From Cyclina sinensis (lineage: Eukaryota; Mollusca; Bivalvia; Venerida; Veneridae), in contig JAAONU010000006.1 in assembly GCA_012932295.1 (NCBI GenBank), forward strand, positions 27,492,882 to 27,556,881: a DNA stretch of 64,000 nucleotides, written 5' to 3'. Made by a program: the position numbers and the translations under genes. The notes beneath the pieces are model-generated. The model made no database searches and was not told the origin of the DNA. It saw nothing but the letters and a program-made list of their open reading frames with translations. Positions 47,911-59,662 of this stretch are shown in pieces (the stretch's first letter is position 1; each line of letters begins with the position of its first letter).

Positions 47911-49485
47911 TTTACTGGATGTTAAGTATCAGAAACTGTCATTGTTCTTTAGTTATTATTTTATTATTTTTGATTATACTATTTCATTATGTTATTAATT
48001 TTTAGTTAACTGGAATGTAGTTTAAGATACATGACAGTTTTGCCGACTTCTGTTAGTGTGAACTAAAATGATTTCTGTCGTGCATATTTGCTTACAAAGC
48101 TTTCATTTGATACACTGACGACTGTCTTCAATATTTTTCAAATGCATGCCGTATCAGTAGAATAATTTGACTTACAGGAAATCTTTATAATCATATAATT
48201 TTCAGTTTTACAATAATCAAAATGGCAAACTTTTAACACAGAAAAATACTCATTTCAGCTCATGTTATAATTATTCTTTATAATCATATATCATTTTATT
48301 AATTAAGTTATTTAATAACGAGAGAAACTTTTGACATTAAAGTAAACACTAGATACATTATTTTCATTTCAAAGATGTCGAAAGACAACTAAAACAAATG
48401 TCGAAAATCTAAATTTACATTCGGTATATTTTTAAATATTAAACATATCAGATACAATTGTGTTTTGCTAGAATTGATTTTTGACAAGGATGTGGTCTAG
48501 AAATATAAAGCCCGCTTTAAGCAGTGCTTTGGAACGCAGATATTTGGTGATATTCTACTGTCTTTTTCGGTAAATTATTGTAAAAATGGTAGGATATGAT
48601 TCTTTACGTTTGATTATAGCATATAGACAAATAAAATGAAATGTGATATTTTGCAGAGGAAAATTTACGATAATTGATTCTAAAAATATTTTAACAGAAC
48701 TGCAAAGGCATTTGAATGTTATGCCTGTGGACACTTTCTTCAACATTTCGAGACATAAACACAATTAGATGTGTGGAAAATTGCCATTATCAATGCTTTT
48801 GAAGGTTGTTCTGAATTCTAGACATTAATTGTACACAAATACTATTAAATGTAATCTATGTTTAGGCCATTGTCAGTGTTTTAAGCGTATTTTTTGGCAT
48901 TATAAAAGTTTAGTGTTTGGATTCTTAAATGTCATAATGGCAAAATGCTTTTTTATAAGTTCAAAATGTAGAGAACATTTTATACAATACAGTAATCTAA
49001 TTTTAAAGAAATCATTAGTAAACTTAAGGAAACTATTTTTGTAATCAGCATCACCGACCTACCAAATACTGGCATTTTACTTTTAAATGCAGTCACCTAT
49101 TTTAATGACCAATATTTACGATTAAGAATAGATAAAGTCACATTTCGTACTCTTACAATGTCGAGAAAAAGATTCGTGTGAGTGAATTCTTTTACAAAAC
49201 GAAAATATGTTGATAGTGAACATGACTGCGGAATGCTTAGTAGCACAGGTGAATTTGAATGAGCATATTGGTCTAATTTTTTTTCAATAAAAATAAAACA
49301 AAAGAACGTGTGCTGCATATGAGATGGCCTTTTCAAAAAATTTGTTGTTACAAACTTTGATTCCTTTTAAATATAAACCTTATTTATAAGATTCAACTCA
49401 TGAAACAACAAATAAAGTGATCTTTTACCATTGCAACTTAAGTCCGTAACTTGGTAGTATGAAACTATTCACTGTATATTGACAT
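47911..49485. other. Non-coding, nothing recognised
   Basis: AT-rich; several chance frames of 69-79 codons on both strands without exon character. Confidence 0.5.
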
Positions 49486-49704
49486 TAACCTATTTAATTA
49501 TCAACATTATTTTTCAACTAAATACAAAGCATCTCTCTGAACAGCGTGGTTAGACGGACCTGATTAAGTAAATTTAATTTAGTTAGTATACATTAAGTAT
49601 AGGTTAGTGTTTAATAATACGCATTAACAAAAATAAATTGGTCAGGCATGCCGCAGGCATGCGACCAATTATTTTTGTTAATGCGTATTATTAAACATTA
49701 ACCT
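49486..49704. repeat. Truncated MITE copy leading into a 50-bp-arm palindrome
   Basis: 49486-49600 repeats the left half of the MITE at 49692-49820 ('caacattatttttcaactaa', 'ggttagacggacctgatta'). At 49601-49703 it runs into a near-perfect palindrome: 'aataatacgcattaacaaaa' pairs with 'ttttgttaatgcgtattatt', around a centre 'ggcatgccgcaggcatgc'. Confidence 0.85.
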
Positions 49705-49895
49705 GTTTAATGATCAACATTATTTTTCAACTAAATACAAAGCATCTCTCATTATTGAAATTAGTTACACTGGTTAGACGGACCTGATTAATTAAAATTA
49801 ATTTAGTTAGTACACATTAACCAAAGTTAGACTAAGCAGAAATTTGAAAAATACTGCAATGTGATTGGACAAAAAAATAATGTTGATCATTAAAC
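49705..49895. mobile_element. MITE, 191 bp, with 23-bp perfect terminal inverted repeats
   Basis: 'gtttaatgatcaacattatt' plus 'ttt' at 49705-49727 is the exact complement of 49873-49895. Non-coding interior. A half copy precedes it in direct orientation with the palindrome between, so this is a nested or composite insertion next to D3. Confidence 0.8.
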
Positions 49896-49939
49896 AAAGA
49901 TATTGGGCTTCGTTGTTCTGTATGAAAATTTTAATATAA

Positions 49940-51545
49940 ATATTGTACGGCCTTGCAGAAAATGCTTGCCTCATATTAAAACGAAAGTCATATTCAGAGA
50001 TTTCTTACAATAAGGTTAAGATAATAAAAATAATTACCATTGGAATAAACGTTTCTTGTAGCGTATTGTACGAGAAATGTCAAGTGTTAAAAAGTCTACA
50101 TTTTGTGTCCGCTCCATAACTTGTAAACTACTGTGATCACTATTATGAGACGAAATGCAGAGCGCAATTATTGGCTTGCTACCCCCAAGGTCAAGGTCAC
50201 ACTTAAAGGTCAAGTGTTAAAAGTCTACATTTCGTGTCCGCTCCATAACTTGTAAACTACTGAATTTTTTATGAAATAACTTGGCACAAGTGATCACCAT
50301 TATAAGACGATGTGCAGAGCGCAATAATTGGGTTGCTACCACCAAGGTAAAGGTCACACTTAAAGGTCAAGTGTTAAAAGTCTACATTTCGTGTCCGCTC
50401 CATAACTTAAAAACCGCTGAACATTTTTTGAAATACCTTGGCACAAGTGATCACCATTATGATTCAAGATTTATTTAAAAGGCCAAGGTCACAGTTAAAG
50501 ATCAAATATCCACATTTAACGTCTGCTCCATAACTTACTAACTAGGCTTACGAAAAGTTTTTTAATTACTTTGCACAAATGATCACAACTATGACACGAT
50601 GTGCTGAACCCAACATCCAGGTTGCTACCCTCAAGGTCATGGTTAAATGTTCTCCATAATTTTTTGACTTTATGGATGATTTTAAATAACTTGGCACAAA
50701 TAATTACTATCATGAGACTATGTGCTTATAATATGCATGGCAGAACATCAATGTCATGGTTGGTTAAAGGTCAAGAAGTACACATTCATGTCTACTGCGG
50801 AAGGGGATTTAGCTGTTCTTCAGACTGCCTTGTTTAACTATAAATAATCATTTCGTAGGTGTTCTTTTCAATTACAAAGGCATATACCCTTGCAGGTTCA
50901 TTAAGTATTAGCATTACTTCCAATAGAAACAGGTAATTTTAAAGATGTCATACAAATTTATCGTAAATAGCAGAAAAAAGGATATTTAATCTGTTGAATA
51001 ATGAATTTATTGTTTCTCTGAAAAAATGTGTTTTATTATCTCGGGAACAGCTGTAATTTTTACCATTTGTCCACCTTAAAATATTGGTCTAGTGCAGTTT
51101 TCGAACATATGGACTAAATGACAGCACTTGAAGTAATATATGAATAAAGAAATCACTTCTGGGCAAATGCTCCATTATATTGTGAAGTAATCTCGTGCTC
51201 CATTTCAGATTCTAACCAATTTTCTTGACGTTTATAACATGAATAGGCTTACAATTTCCCCTTTACGTTTATAACAGAAAATATATTTCATTTTAAGAAA
51301 TAATAAATAGCTATTATCATTCGTCAATCGACTTTTTGTTCAATTTATGTTCTAATGTACATTATTTTCTAAACGAATCGCCATGTGCCTTAACTGTTTA
51401 TCCAATTTGTTTATACCCATAATAATTGCATCTAAATGCCGGAGGATTTATCTTCCCCTGTGTTTATGAGGTACACACATTTCAGGAATTATATCACTTT
51501 TTCAAAGCAGACGTTTAGAATAAAGTTAGTCTTAATGTTTCTCAG
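49940..51545 (+). repeat. Triplicated unit D, copy D3
   Basis: Matches D1 in order (anchors listed there) and D2 at its end. It is split by an inserted tandem array at 50078-50830. 51184-51290 is especially close to 45200-45305 of D1, including 'ttgacgtttataacatgaat' against 'ttgacgtttattacatgaat'. Confidence 0.8.
50078..50830 (+). repeat. Decayed tandem array inserted in D3
   Basis: Four to five units of about 130-160 bp with 'caagtgttaaaagtctacat', 'gtgtccgctccataactt', 'cacaagtgatcaccattat' and 'caaggtcaaggtcaca'. The later units are more diverged. D1 has no such array at the equivalent place. Confidence 0.85.
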
Positions 51546-52735
51546 GAATATATATATATATAACTTCCTTATTTCAAAGAATCTAAAGAATAAGGGTCAT
51601 TTTCAACATGGTTTCATCTAAATTCATGAATACTACTTCAATAAATGTAATATTTTCTAAAAAATCTGTATTACACTATTATATCTAAGTATTATGTTAG
51701 GATTTATTACATTTGTTGGGAATTCCGAAGCATTTTCAATATTATTGTTAGATATGTTTTTCACAGGAAGAATGTAATAATAACAGCAAAAGCTTCACGG
51801 GTTACATCTGTAACAATTCCGTGAATTCATAGTCAATCTATTTGCTCCTTGTATAAGCCGAAATATTTAGTTAGACTCAACCTACTCGAAAAAATCAGAA
51901 TTGATTTAAATCTGTCATTCAAATATTTACAAATTCATGCAAACATAATTCAATAATCAATTACATTTTTCTTTATTGAGTATAATTCGAAGCTAGGAAC
52001 AATGGGGATTTCTGAAATAAGCTTCAAAGAGTGGTTTTGTTTTCAATTTATTTAAGAAAAAATTAGAATTTTTTTTTACAAAAAGCAGATTAGGAAAAAG
52101 AAATGCTATTAATTTCTTAAGGAACCATTATTGTTTGCTTAAAGAAAACTCCCACTATTCCGTCTCAGAAGGTCTCATTACATGAAATTGTGCAAAAACA
52201 ACCCTTACAGTTCATATGTTAGAAAGATGGCTAAATAAATCTGTGTCCAAAGACCTGCTGTTGGCAATTAATGAATGTCAATAAATATTGCATGCAGACG
52301 CTCCTATTACAACTTCCCTGCTGAATAAGATTTGATGGATTAAGAAAAGTAAAGCAGAAGAAACGAATGTTTATGAAGCAAATCATGTAGCGCCCTCATG
52401 AAGCAGACAAGATTATTTCAGACATACAAAATTCTCAAACGGTTAAAGTGTACATAGGTAGTAAATTTAGTAATAGCAATCACGCAAGTGTAAGTACGCC
52501 GTCGAGTTAACTGTCTTGTTTTCCTCTTGACAATCTAGCTTTATAGTTACGTAGTGATACAATATGAATGTAGATTCTAGGAAGAATGCCCACGCCTACT
52601 CACTGAAAAAAAAACACATAAATGTCTCTAGCTTGTCGATAGTAGAAAAAAAATTATCATGTCGTGTATTTGAATGCATTTCTGTACACACATTCAGTAT
52701 TTGCAGTTATTTTGTGTCAGAAATGCGATGTGTAT
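51546..52735. other. Non-coding, nothing recognised
   Basis: AT-rich, with a short (TA)n just before it at about 51550. No gene. Confidence 0.5.
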
Positions 52736-53700
52736 TAGCTCACCTGAGCACAATGTGTTCAGGGTTGCCATGTGTCCATCGTGCGTAACCAACATCTTAT
52801 TTTAAACAATAACTCTTCCTAAACCACTACGCCAAAGTAAATAAAACTTGGTAGGGATGAAGAGCTACATGAAGAGCTACTAAAACCAAAACTGTAGTTG
52901 CTATAGTAATTAGAACGAAAGATTTAAAACCTTTTTTTTTCCAACAGGCCCAGAGCTTTGAATTTTGGTGTGTAGCATAGTGTAGAGGACTTCTCCAAGT
53001 TTATACCTTGGGTCATTTTTGGCCCTGCCGGAGCAGTAACTTGTTTTACTTAGGGAAATCTTACTAACTCTTCTTTAATGTAAATGTGTGCGTAGGGTTC
53101 ACAAGTGTTACCAAAAAAACATATAGGGGGAAATCGTTACAATTCTTCTTGTATGAAAACAAAAGACTAAGAGTTCTGAAATTTTGCATGAAGTAATGTC
53201 TATTGCACCTCTATCAAGTTTGTTCAAACTTTTCCCCTAGGAAATCTTTTGTTTCGCATCGGAGCTCAGACTGATGAAATATATATATATAGGGAAACTC
53301 ATTAAAACAAATAATTAACAGGAACCGCAAGGCTGAGACTTTTTAACTTTGTTGTGTAGCATTATCTAGCGAACCGCTATCAGGTTTGTTCAAATAATGC
53401 CCCTGGGATCACTAATGGTCTAGAGGGGTCAAATGTTTTCATTTAAACAAAGGGGATTTTTTTTTTCATTCTTCTTGTGTGAAGCAACAAGGCCCAGGGT
53501 TCTGTTATATGGCGTGAAGCCTTATCTATTTATTGGACATCTATCAGCAGTGTTTTAATTTTGCCCCTCATATAAGTTTTGGCTCCATCACTTGGTCAGA
53601 TGTTTAACATGCACTTATAAAACTCTTCAAAAACCTTCTTTTCAGAAACTGTGTGGCTTAGACCATCTTGGGTCAAACTCCTCTAGTTGATCATGTGTGT
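52736..53700 (+). repeat. 'agctcacctgagcac' dispersed repeat
   Basis: It opens 'tagctcacctgagcacaatg' and 'gtgtccatcgtgcgtaacc'. Four decayed units of about 150-170 bp follow, with 'aaggcccagagct', 'ttttggtgtgtagca' and 'caagtttgttcaaa'. It ends near 'gaccatcttgggtcaaactc'. The wording is typical of a very common bivalve element; fragments lie at 4.6-5.0 and 37.1 kb. Confidence 0.85.
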
Positions 53701-54630
53701 TTTCACTTCAGCAATACCGTATTATCAGAAGCATTTAATTAAAAGGATATACCATTATCAGAAACATTTAATTAAAGGGATATAGGCTTAATTATAGTAT
53801 AACAAAGATCAAAACCGTTGTAAATATCTGTTCTGTTCTATCTGTTCCTAGTTAAGCGATGATGAGTTTTCTAAACCACCAATTGGTATAACAACACTTA
53901 TACTCTCTGGGTTAAGTGACGTTCATAAAACGGTAACTGAAATATCATAAGTATCGGTCAGTACTGGGCTTACTATGTAATTCAATTGTGTTTTGTTATT
54001 AGCTTTGATGGCAGATTTGTAACGTGATAATCAAACTTATGATCATAGATACTGCTTATTATTTTTATTACACAAAGTAAGACTTGTTTCCCTTCTACGA
54101 TGTATCCACTGGTCAAAAATGGGAAAACGAAATCAAGAAAAGGTCTTAACGTAATATGTCCGTTTTAACTTCTGTTTAAAAAAGAGCGCCACGTGTGACA
54201 ATATATGCCTGAACGGAGATGGTTGAAGACAAATTACCAATGCTGTTAGTCTTTAACTTATTAATAAAAAATATTACAAAGTTTACTAAGATTTATTTTA
54301 ATTAGATATAAACTGAAGTAGACGTTCAATGCAGTAACCTGTACAAATGGCTATTCGCATGAATTTATATATCAACGTCAGATAACTTCGGAACATATTT
54401 GTCGATTCTTGCGCACACCTAATATTCACCTAGATAATTAACGTACATGTTTCATTAAAATAAATTGATAATACTCAGGCGTAAATAGCAATCCTCGTGA
54501 ACAATATGACAAGCACTTCTACAATTTCGTGTTCTGTAGTAGCTTGCAAATATCACAGTATTAATATACAGAAGGGAATTTTCTAATTGTGTCGTCTGTA
54601 CCCCTCACATGTAATAGCGTTTCAAAACCT
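53701..54630. other. Non-coding, one short direct repeat
   Basis: 'ttatcagaagcatttaatta' (53721) recurs as 'ttatcagaaacatttaatta' (53754), two copies with about 33-bp spacing. Nothing else recognised. Confidence 0.55.
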
Positions 54631-54690
54631 TTTTTGTGTTTTTGTTGTTGTTTTTGTTGTTTGTTGTTGTTTTTTTTTCTTGTTGTGCGT
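54631..54690 (+). repeat. (TTG)n / poly-T rich microsatellite
   Basis: Imperfect 'tttttgttgttg' repeats broken by T runs. Confidence 0.9.
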
Positions 54691-54892
54691 GTCTGTCTAG
54701 AAGTTATTAGAGAAATGACGAGGGCAAATTGCAATCACTGAGATGAGGATGATGAGGTACATATTTCGTTTTTATTGTTTCCGTCAGTAGTGTGTGAACA
54801 AAAGTAGATTAACATCACAAAACTGATTCATTTGACAAAATAATTGCTATCATACGAGGGTGTATTTCTTCATAATATCATGCTTATATACG

Positions 54893-55060
54893 CAGCAGAT
54901 GTATGTTAGTGGTACAATTTGCTACTACACATAATAGCGAATCATTTATTTATTTTTATTATTATCATTATTTTTGTTATGATTATTATTATTATTATTT
55001 ATTAGTCTGCTGCAGATGTATGTTAGTGGTACAATTTGCTACTACACTTAATAGCGATTC

Positions 55061-55097
<37 letters not shown>

Positions 55098-55194
55098 TAT
55101 TAGTCTGCTGCAGATGTATGTTAGTGGTACAATTTGCTACTATACTAAATACCGATTCGGTTATTTATTATTATTATTATTATTATTATTGTTA

Positions 55195-55225
<31 letters not shown>

Positions 55226-55262
55226 GATTATTATTATTATTATTTATTAGTCTGCTGCTTTG
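54893..55262 (+). repeat. Tandem repeat carrying long (ATT)n microsatellites
   Basis: Three copies of a core 'cagatgtatgttagtggtac' with 'aatttgctactacac' and 'aatagcgattc'. Each is followed by an (ATT)n run of different length (the last about 90 bp) and 'tagtctgctgc'. The core and the microsatellite were duplicated together. Tyr- and Leu-rich frames here are artefacts. Confidence 0.95.
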
Positions 55263-55931
55263 CTAAAGCTTTAATTCTTGAAATAAACTTGGTAATGACA
55301 ATCGTATAAGCAGTTATTTTTTCGTCAAGAACAATTCAATAGATTTCCGAAATTATACAGTTACAATTATACTTCTTTGTACAACACTAAAACATTGTTT
55401 ATCAGAGACTGAAAAAGACAAAGTATTTATGAAATGTTTTCAAATACTACGCTAACATTTGATTTAACATTGGAAGTGCAAACACTGACATGGTAAGGGA
55501 AGCAACAACGAATTGAGTTTGAAGCCGTTTCAATGCAAAGTTACTTCCCTTGTTTCAGTAACCGACTGAGAATGAGCCAAGTACATATTTAAACTTATAG
55601 AAATGTTTTTAAAATCCTTTCTTTTTGAAATTTGAAAAAAAATTAATAAAGGATATCCGTGGTGACAGATTATGATTTGCTGTCAAGCGTTGTCGTTCGT
55701 GCATAAAGGTGTACAGCGGCAGATTAAAATGGCACGGTAGAGAAATTTTGAAATAAAGTACCGGTGATTCTAAACTGATAAAGAAATCCTTCACTAGATA
55801 TGCCTGGATAAAAAAAAATGGGAGTTAGAACTGAAGCTAGCTTCTGACACCAATCCCTTGGTTTGACTGATATACATGTATGAATCAATTATTTGAGTAA
55901 CTGATTGATTTTAAAGGTACTATTATGGCAG

Positions 55932-56022
55932 AATAAAAGGAAAAGAAAGAAAAAAAAGAAAATGAAGAAAGAAAGAACAAAAAAGACAAAAGAAAGAGGA
56001 AATAAAAAACAAAAGAGATAGA
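55932..56022 (+). repeat. Purine (A/G) tract
   Basis: About 90 bp almost purely A and G, such as 'aaaggaaaagaaagaaaaaa'. A simple-sequence tract. Confidence 0.9.
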
Positions 56023-56279
56023 TATTTTTATAACAAAATTGCGATGATTAAGATTATCATGACCCTGCTATATCTCCGCATTATGTTTTCTAGATTCCCT
56101 GGCACGCACAGTACAAACTTTCATTTAGTATTTAACTATGACATATTGGATGTACTCGAAAAACGCATTATCTGATTTCAAAAGGAATAAAAAGCATAAA
56201 AGACGGAATTGCCTGACTTACGCTAGAAGCCGTGATCGGGTGTTACTGTCACGAGTTACCGAAATGTCAAACAGAATTC

Positions 56280-56594
56280 CTATCGTCTGCATTGGTAAAT
56301 AAAATCTGAAAGCATCAAATGCAGTATTTGAATTATTTTAAAATTTATCTTTGAGCCCATAACACACTTGCTGCGTCTCTGTGGGGACAGAAAATAACTT
56401 GACAAGCACCTGTGCACGAGGTCTGTGGTCATCACTTGCAGCTGACCTGTAACATCAGGCGTGTCTTCCAAGATACAAAGTTGAACCCGCGGACTAAAAT
56501 CTGCCTTGGGGTCACATTGGTACATGAAATCTTCTAACTTATTGTCCATCAATGCGTCCGTGTCACGTATGTTTATGACAGTTGTAAAAGTTTA
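56280..56594 (-). CDS. Unrecognised exon-like frame
   Basis: An open frame of about 100 codons on the minus strand, entered through VINIRDTDALMDNKLEDF, then MYQCDPKADFSPRVQLCILE, DTPDVTGQLQVMTTDLVHRC and LSSYFLSPQRRSKC. Composition is mixed and acidic, and the DNA (56370-56560) is clearly GC-richer than its surroundings, both unlike the chance frames nearby. There is no signal peptide, membrane span or motif I can name. An upstream in-frame stop at about 56595 and no obvious acceptor make the start uncertain. The second half (after KC) looks like read-through into non-coding sequence. It could be one exon, or an old insertion of coding DNA. A CRE-type repeat lies about 500 bp upstream in this orientation. 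Confidence 0.3.
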
Positions 56595-57051
56595 GCAGGA
56601 CAGGTATTGTTTATGAAAACCAAAATTTTGAATGATCGTTTTGTTTCCCGGGAATCACACATTGATGTCAATATTTTTGATTTGGTAAAAGAAAATCATG
56701 AGTAAACACGTGCTTGTGTGTTAAAGTATAAAACTGGAAAAGTCTGTGTCTTTGTCTTTTCAAGTTTACATTTAAGTGTAAGGGAAAGAGATTAGGTGCA
56801 CTGTATTTAAAATGGCGAAGTTAACATCAGGTTTAAAAATAATTCAGATGTTTTTAAATTAGTAATGTTGCTCGAACAACACTAAATACAGAAAAAATAG
56901 CAATATAACAGACAAATACTTTAGGTTACCTTAAGCTGAAGGTTTTATTTAAACATCAGTAGATAAGCATAATAAATACCTTCTTTATCACACTTTTGTT
57001 TCTCTCTGACTGAACATAGTATTGTTTGATAACGACAAAACGTCGTCTGGT

Positions 57052-57114
57052 GTGAAACTGTCACATGACGTCATTTTTGGTACGTGAAACTGCCACATGA
57101 CGTCATTTTGGTAC
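57052..57114. promoter_or_regulatory. Two CRE palindromes in a 32-bp direct repeat
   Basis: 'gtgaaactg' + Y + 'cacatgacgtcatttt' occurs twice with a 32-bp period. Each copy has a perfect TGACGTCA (57066-57073 and 57098-57105), the binding site of CREB/ATF-type bZIP factors, preceded by CACATG. It could act as an enhancer; transcription start and target gene are unknown. Confidence 0.5.
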
Positions 57115-59227
57115 GTGAAAATTTTGGTTTTAGTCAGATTATCGTCGGGAAACATGCAAATGATATACTGGCCTTGACTTGGGAGTAATATTTTTTTTCC
57201 TTTTTCATATGTACATACGACGTCAATAAAGAAGATTGTTCGAAACGGCTAAAACATTGTTTAGGCCTAATTGTTTTAGCTGGTACAATCTAATCACAAA
57301 ATACACCATTTATGTAAATGTGTAAATAACAAATGATATGTTTACCTCTATTTTCCTTCCTACAGTAATAAATTACTTTAATCAAATATTTCAATGTTTT
57401 CTAAGTGACATTTGTGTTTGTCCCAACAATCAGTTAATATGCTTGCCTTAAGTCTTTCTTGAGTGTTCAGTCAAAAATATACTAAAATTCTGCGGAGAAC
57501 AGGTCCAGAAAATATCTATGAAAAACTCTCTCAGTAAGCATTTTGTGTTGTGAGTTTCTTCTAAGGCAGACGACAATCTTTTTGACATATTCTATCTGCA
57601 GTTATGTCGTTGCTTTCTGTGTTTCCTTTCTTCAAGGTGAGACAAGAACCCTTGCTGCTATGGACTTATAACTAAGATTAATCTTTCATTCAAAACAATA
57701 TTTACAGAAATCTGACAAAACATTATTCTAAATAGATAAAAAGAAAATGCCGTATTCTGTCCATTCCACTTACGAGACGCATTTCTAATATACCCTTTCA
57801 TGTTAAATAATTTCTACTAATATCCTTTCATTATACACAATACAGATATCTGCTTTTCAATGTTTTAGGATGTGTGGCTGTGTACGAAAAGGTGTGGAGA
57901 AACGTAACCAAAACGTTCTAGAACAAGAAATTGCAATGGCCCTCATTTAAGCGTTGAAAGAAAATAAAAAGAATTAACAATATACAAATGTAATAGAAAT
58001 GTCATATTTTGTAATTATTTTGATTATTTTCATGAATAAATTCATTAAAAAAAAGTAACTTATGACTTGATATATAAAACGTTGAAATGTGTCGACATGC
58101 ACCTGCCGAATGCTAATCCCTTTCAAATTTCTCAAGGGGATTATGTGATACTTACTGCGAACAAGTTGTTTCCCCTTCTTTTCGGAGAAGGGGAGGAAAC
58201 CCGTGATGCGTGTATGAGGTCGCACGGTCACGTCGCGCTAATTCAGTCCTAATGCAGTTAACTTTAGAAAAATTGTTTTTATGACATTTTTTCACGAGTT
58301 GAATAAATAATATCGTTTCAACTCTGTAATTATATGACAGACCTCTTTTTTATCAAGTTGTGTCCAAAATGAATGCTGATCATCATCAATTTGATTACAA
58401 TCGGCATCTTATGAAAGTCTGCAGAAAATCTTTCATTATTTGCTTTTTACATTTAGCAGTCCCATATTTACAACAACTGTTTTAGGATAGGGCTCATTTT
58501 TTCCGATAAAAATGATCTGTGACAATGCGTCTAAAGGTCATTTGTTAAACTGGATAGATATCCAGGGGCACCTGTAACCTGGACTGACTGCCCCGATATC
58601 ATCAAGTATCCGTCGAGTCCCAGTAAAAAAGAAAACAAAAGAACAGGGCTCAATTTATGTGTCGTGACTAATTCAGTTAAAACATCCTAGTGGTAACAGA
58701 ACTGAAAAAATGATGATTATATTTCATTAACTCAAATAGATCTAATCCAATATTCCTCTTCTTATGAGTAACATTGTTAACGATAACTGGTAGTATCTGC
58801 TAGGTGGCGCTGAACCATTCGACTTATATTTCAGTCAGATTCTACAACAAAATTCATGTATCTGAGAGCGGCATGACTTTTGTTGAAGTCCGTGAATCAT
58901 AATGGAAGGTAGTTCTTATATTACCAAGAATATTGTCTTACCGGCGTAAATGACTTTCATTTGTACCAAAATCACAACTAACTTTGCTGTACCAATGTAC
59001 AAAGTTGAAACATACAACACATAATTATACATATTGATATAAACAACATTATGTCACATAGGCGAACAGTTATATCAGAATTTGTATTCATATACATGTC
59101 CAATGTAACAGCAAATGGAGGATGATTAGGTTGCATTTTAGTTAAATCAAAATAGTATGTAGTAAATTGTTTCTTCTGTAAAATGCAAGTTTAGTAAATT
59201 TACAGCGTTTAATGAAAGTATTTTTAC
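57115..59227. other. Non-coding, one GC-richer island
   Basis: 58085-58255 is GC-richer, with a hairpin 'ccccttcttttcggagaagg' plus 'gg' and open frames on both strands, neither recognised. The rest is AT-rich. Confidence 0.4.
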
Positions 59228-59398
59228 CTTTTTAACAATTCCATAAGTGTCAACATATTCCACATTTATAATCAAGGGGTCGAGAGTTTGATCCTTCGGT
59301 TCTCCACTAACACAACTATTTGGATTTTGAATAAGGCATAAATCTAAGAATCTATACACTTTACAGTGTGGCACTGTCATGGTTATAACTTCGATTTA
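59228..59398 (-). CDS. Unrecognised exon-like frame with splice donor
   Basis: The minus frame reads IEVITMTVPHCKVYRFLDLC, then LIQNPNSCVSGEPKDQTLDP and LIINVEYVDTYGIVKK. It ends exactly at 'aaaaag|gtaaaaatac', a plausible donor in phase 0. An in-frame stop lies just upstream of Ile, so it needs an acceptor near 59400 or a start at the Met of ITMTV. Three Cys and balanced composition look like protein rather than noise. No family recognised. It could belong with the frame at 56280-56594 on the same strand, but the link is only proximity. Confidence 0.35.
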
Positions 59399-59662
59399 AA
59401 AACATTAAAATTCTGAACCAAGAATAAATTCGCTAAAAGTAATATTTGATATCAAATAATAACGTCTGTTTCTATTTCAGTTAGAAGAATTAATACACGT
59501 ATTATATATTTCTCATTAAATATGTCCAAGTTTCAAGAACCTTTTTATATTTGAAATATTTACATTTCTAGGTTCGTTTGTTAGTTGATTTAAAGTGTTC
59601 ACTCTGTTTGACAGTAGATAAGTTCATGTTCTTTTTTTCCGCAAGAAATTAATTAGAGTGAA

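Noticed and set aside
54903..55309. Tyr- and Leu-rich frames
   Set aside because: Direct translation of (ATT)n microsatellites.
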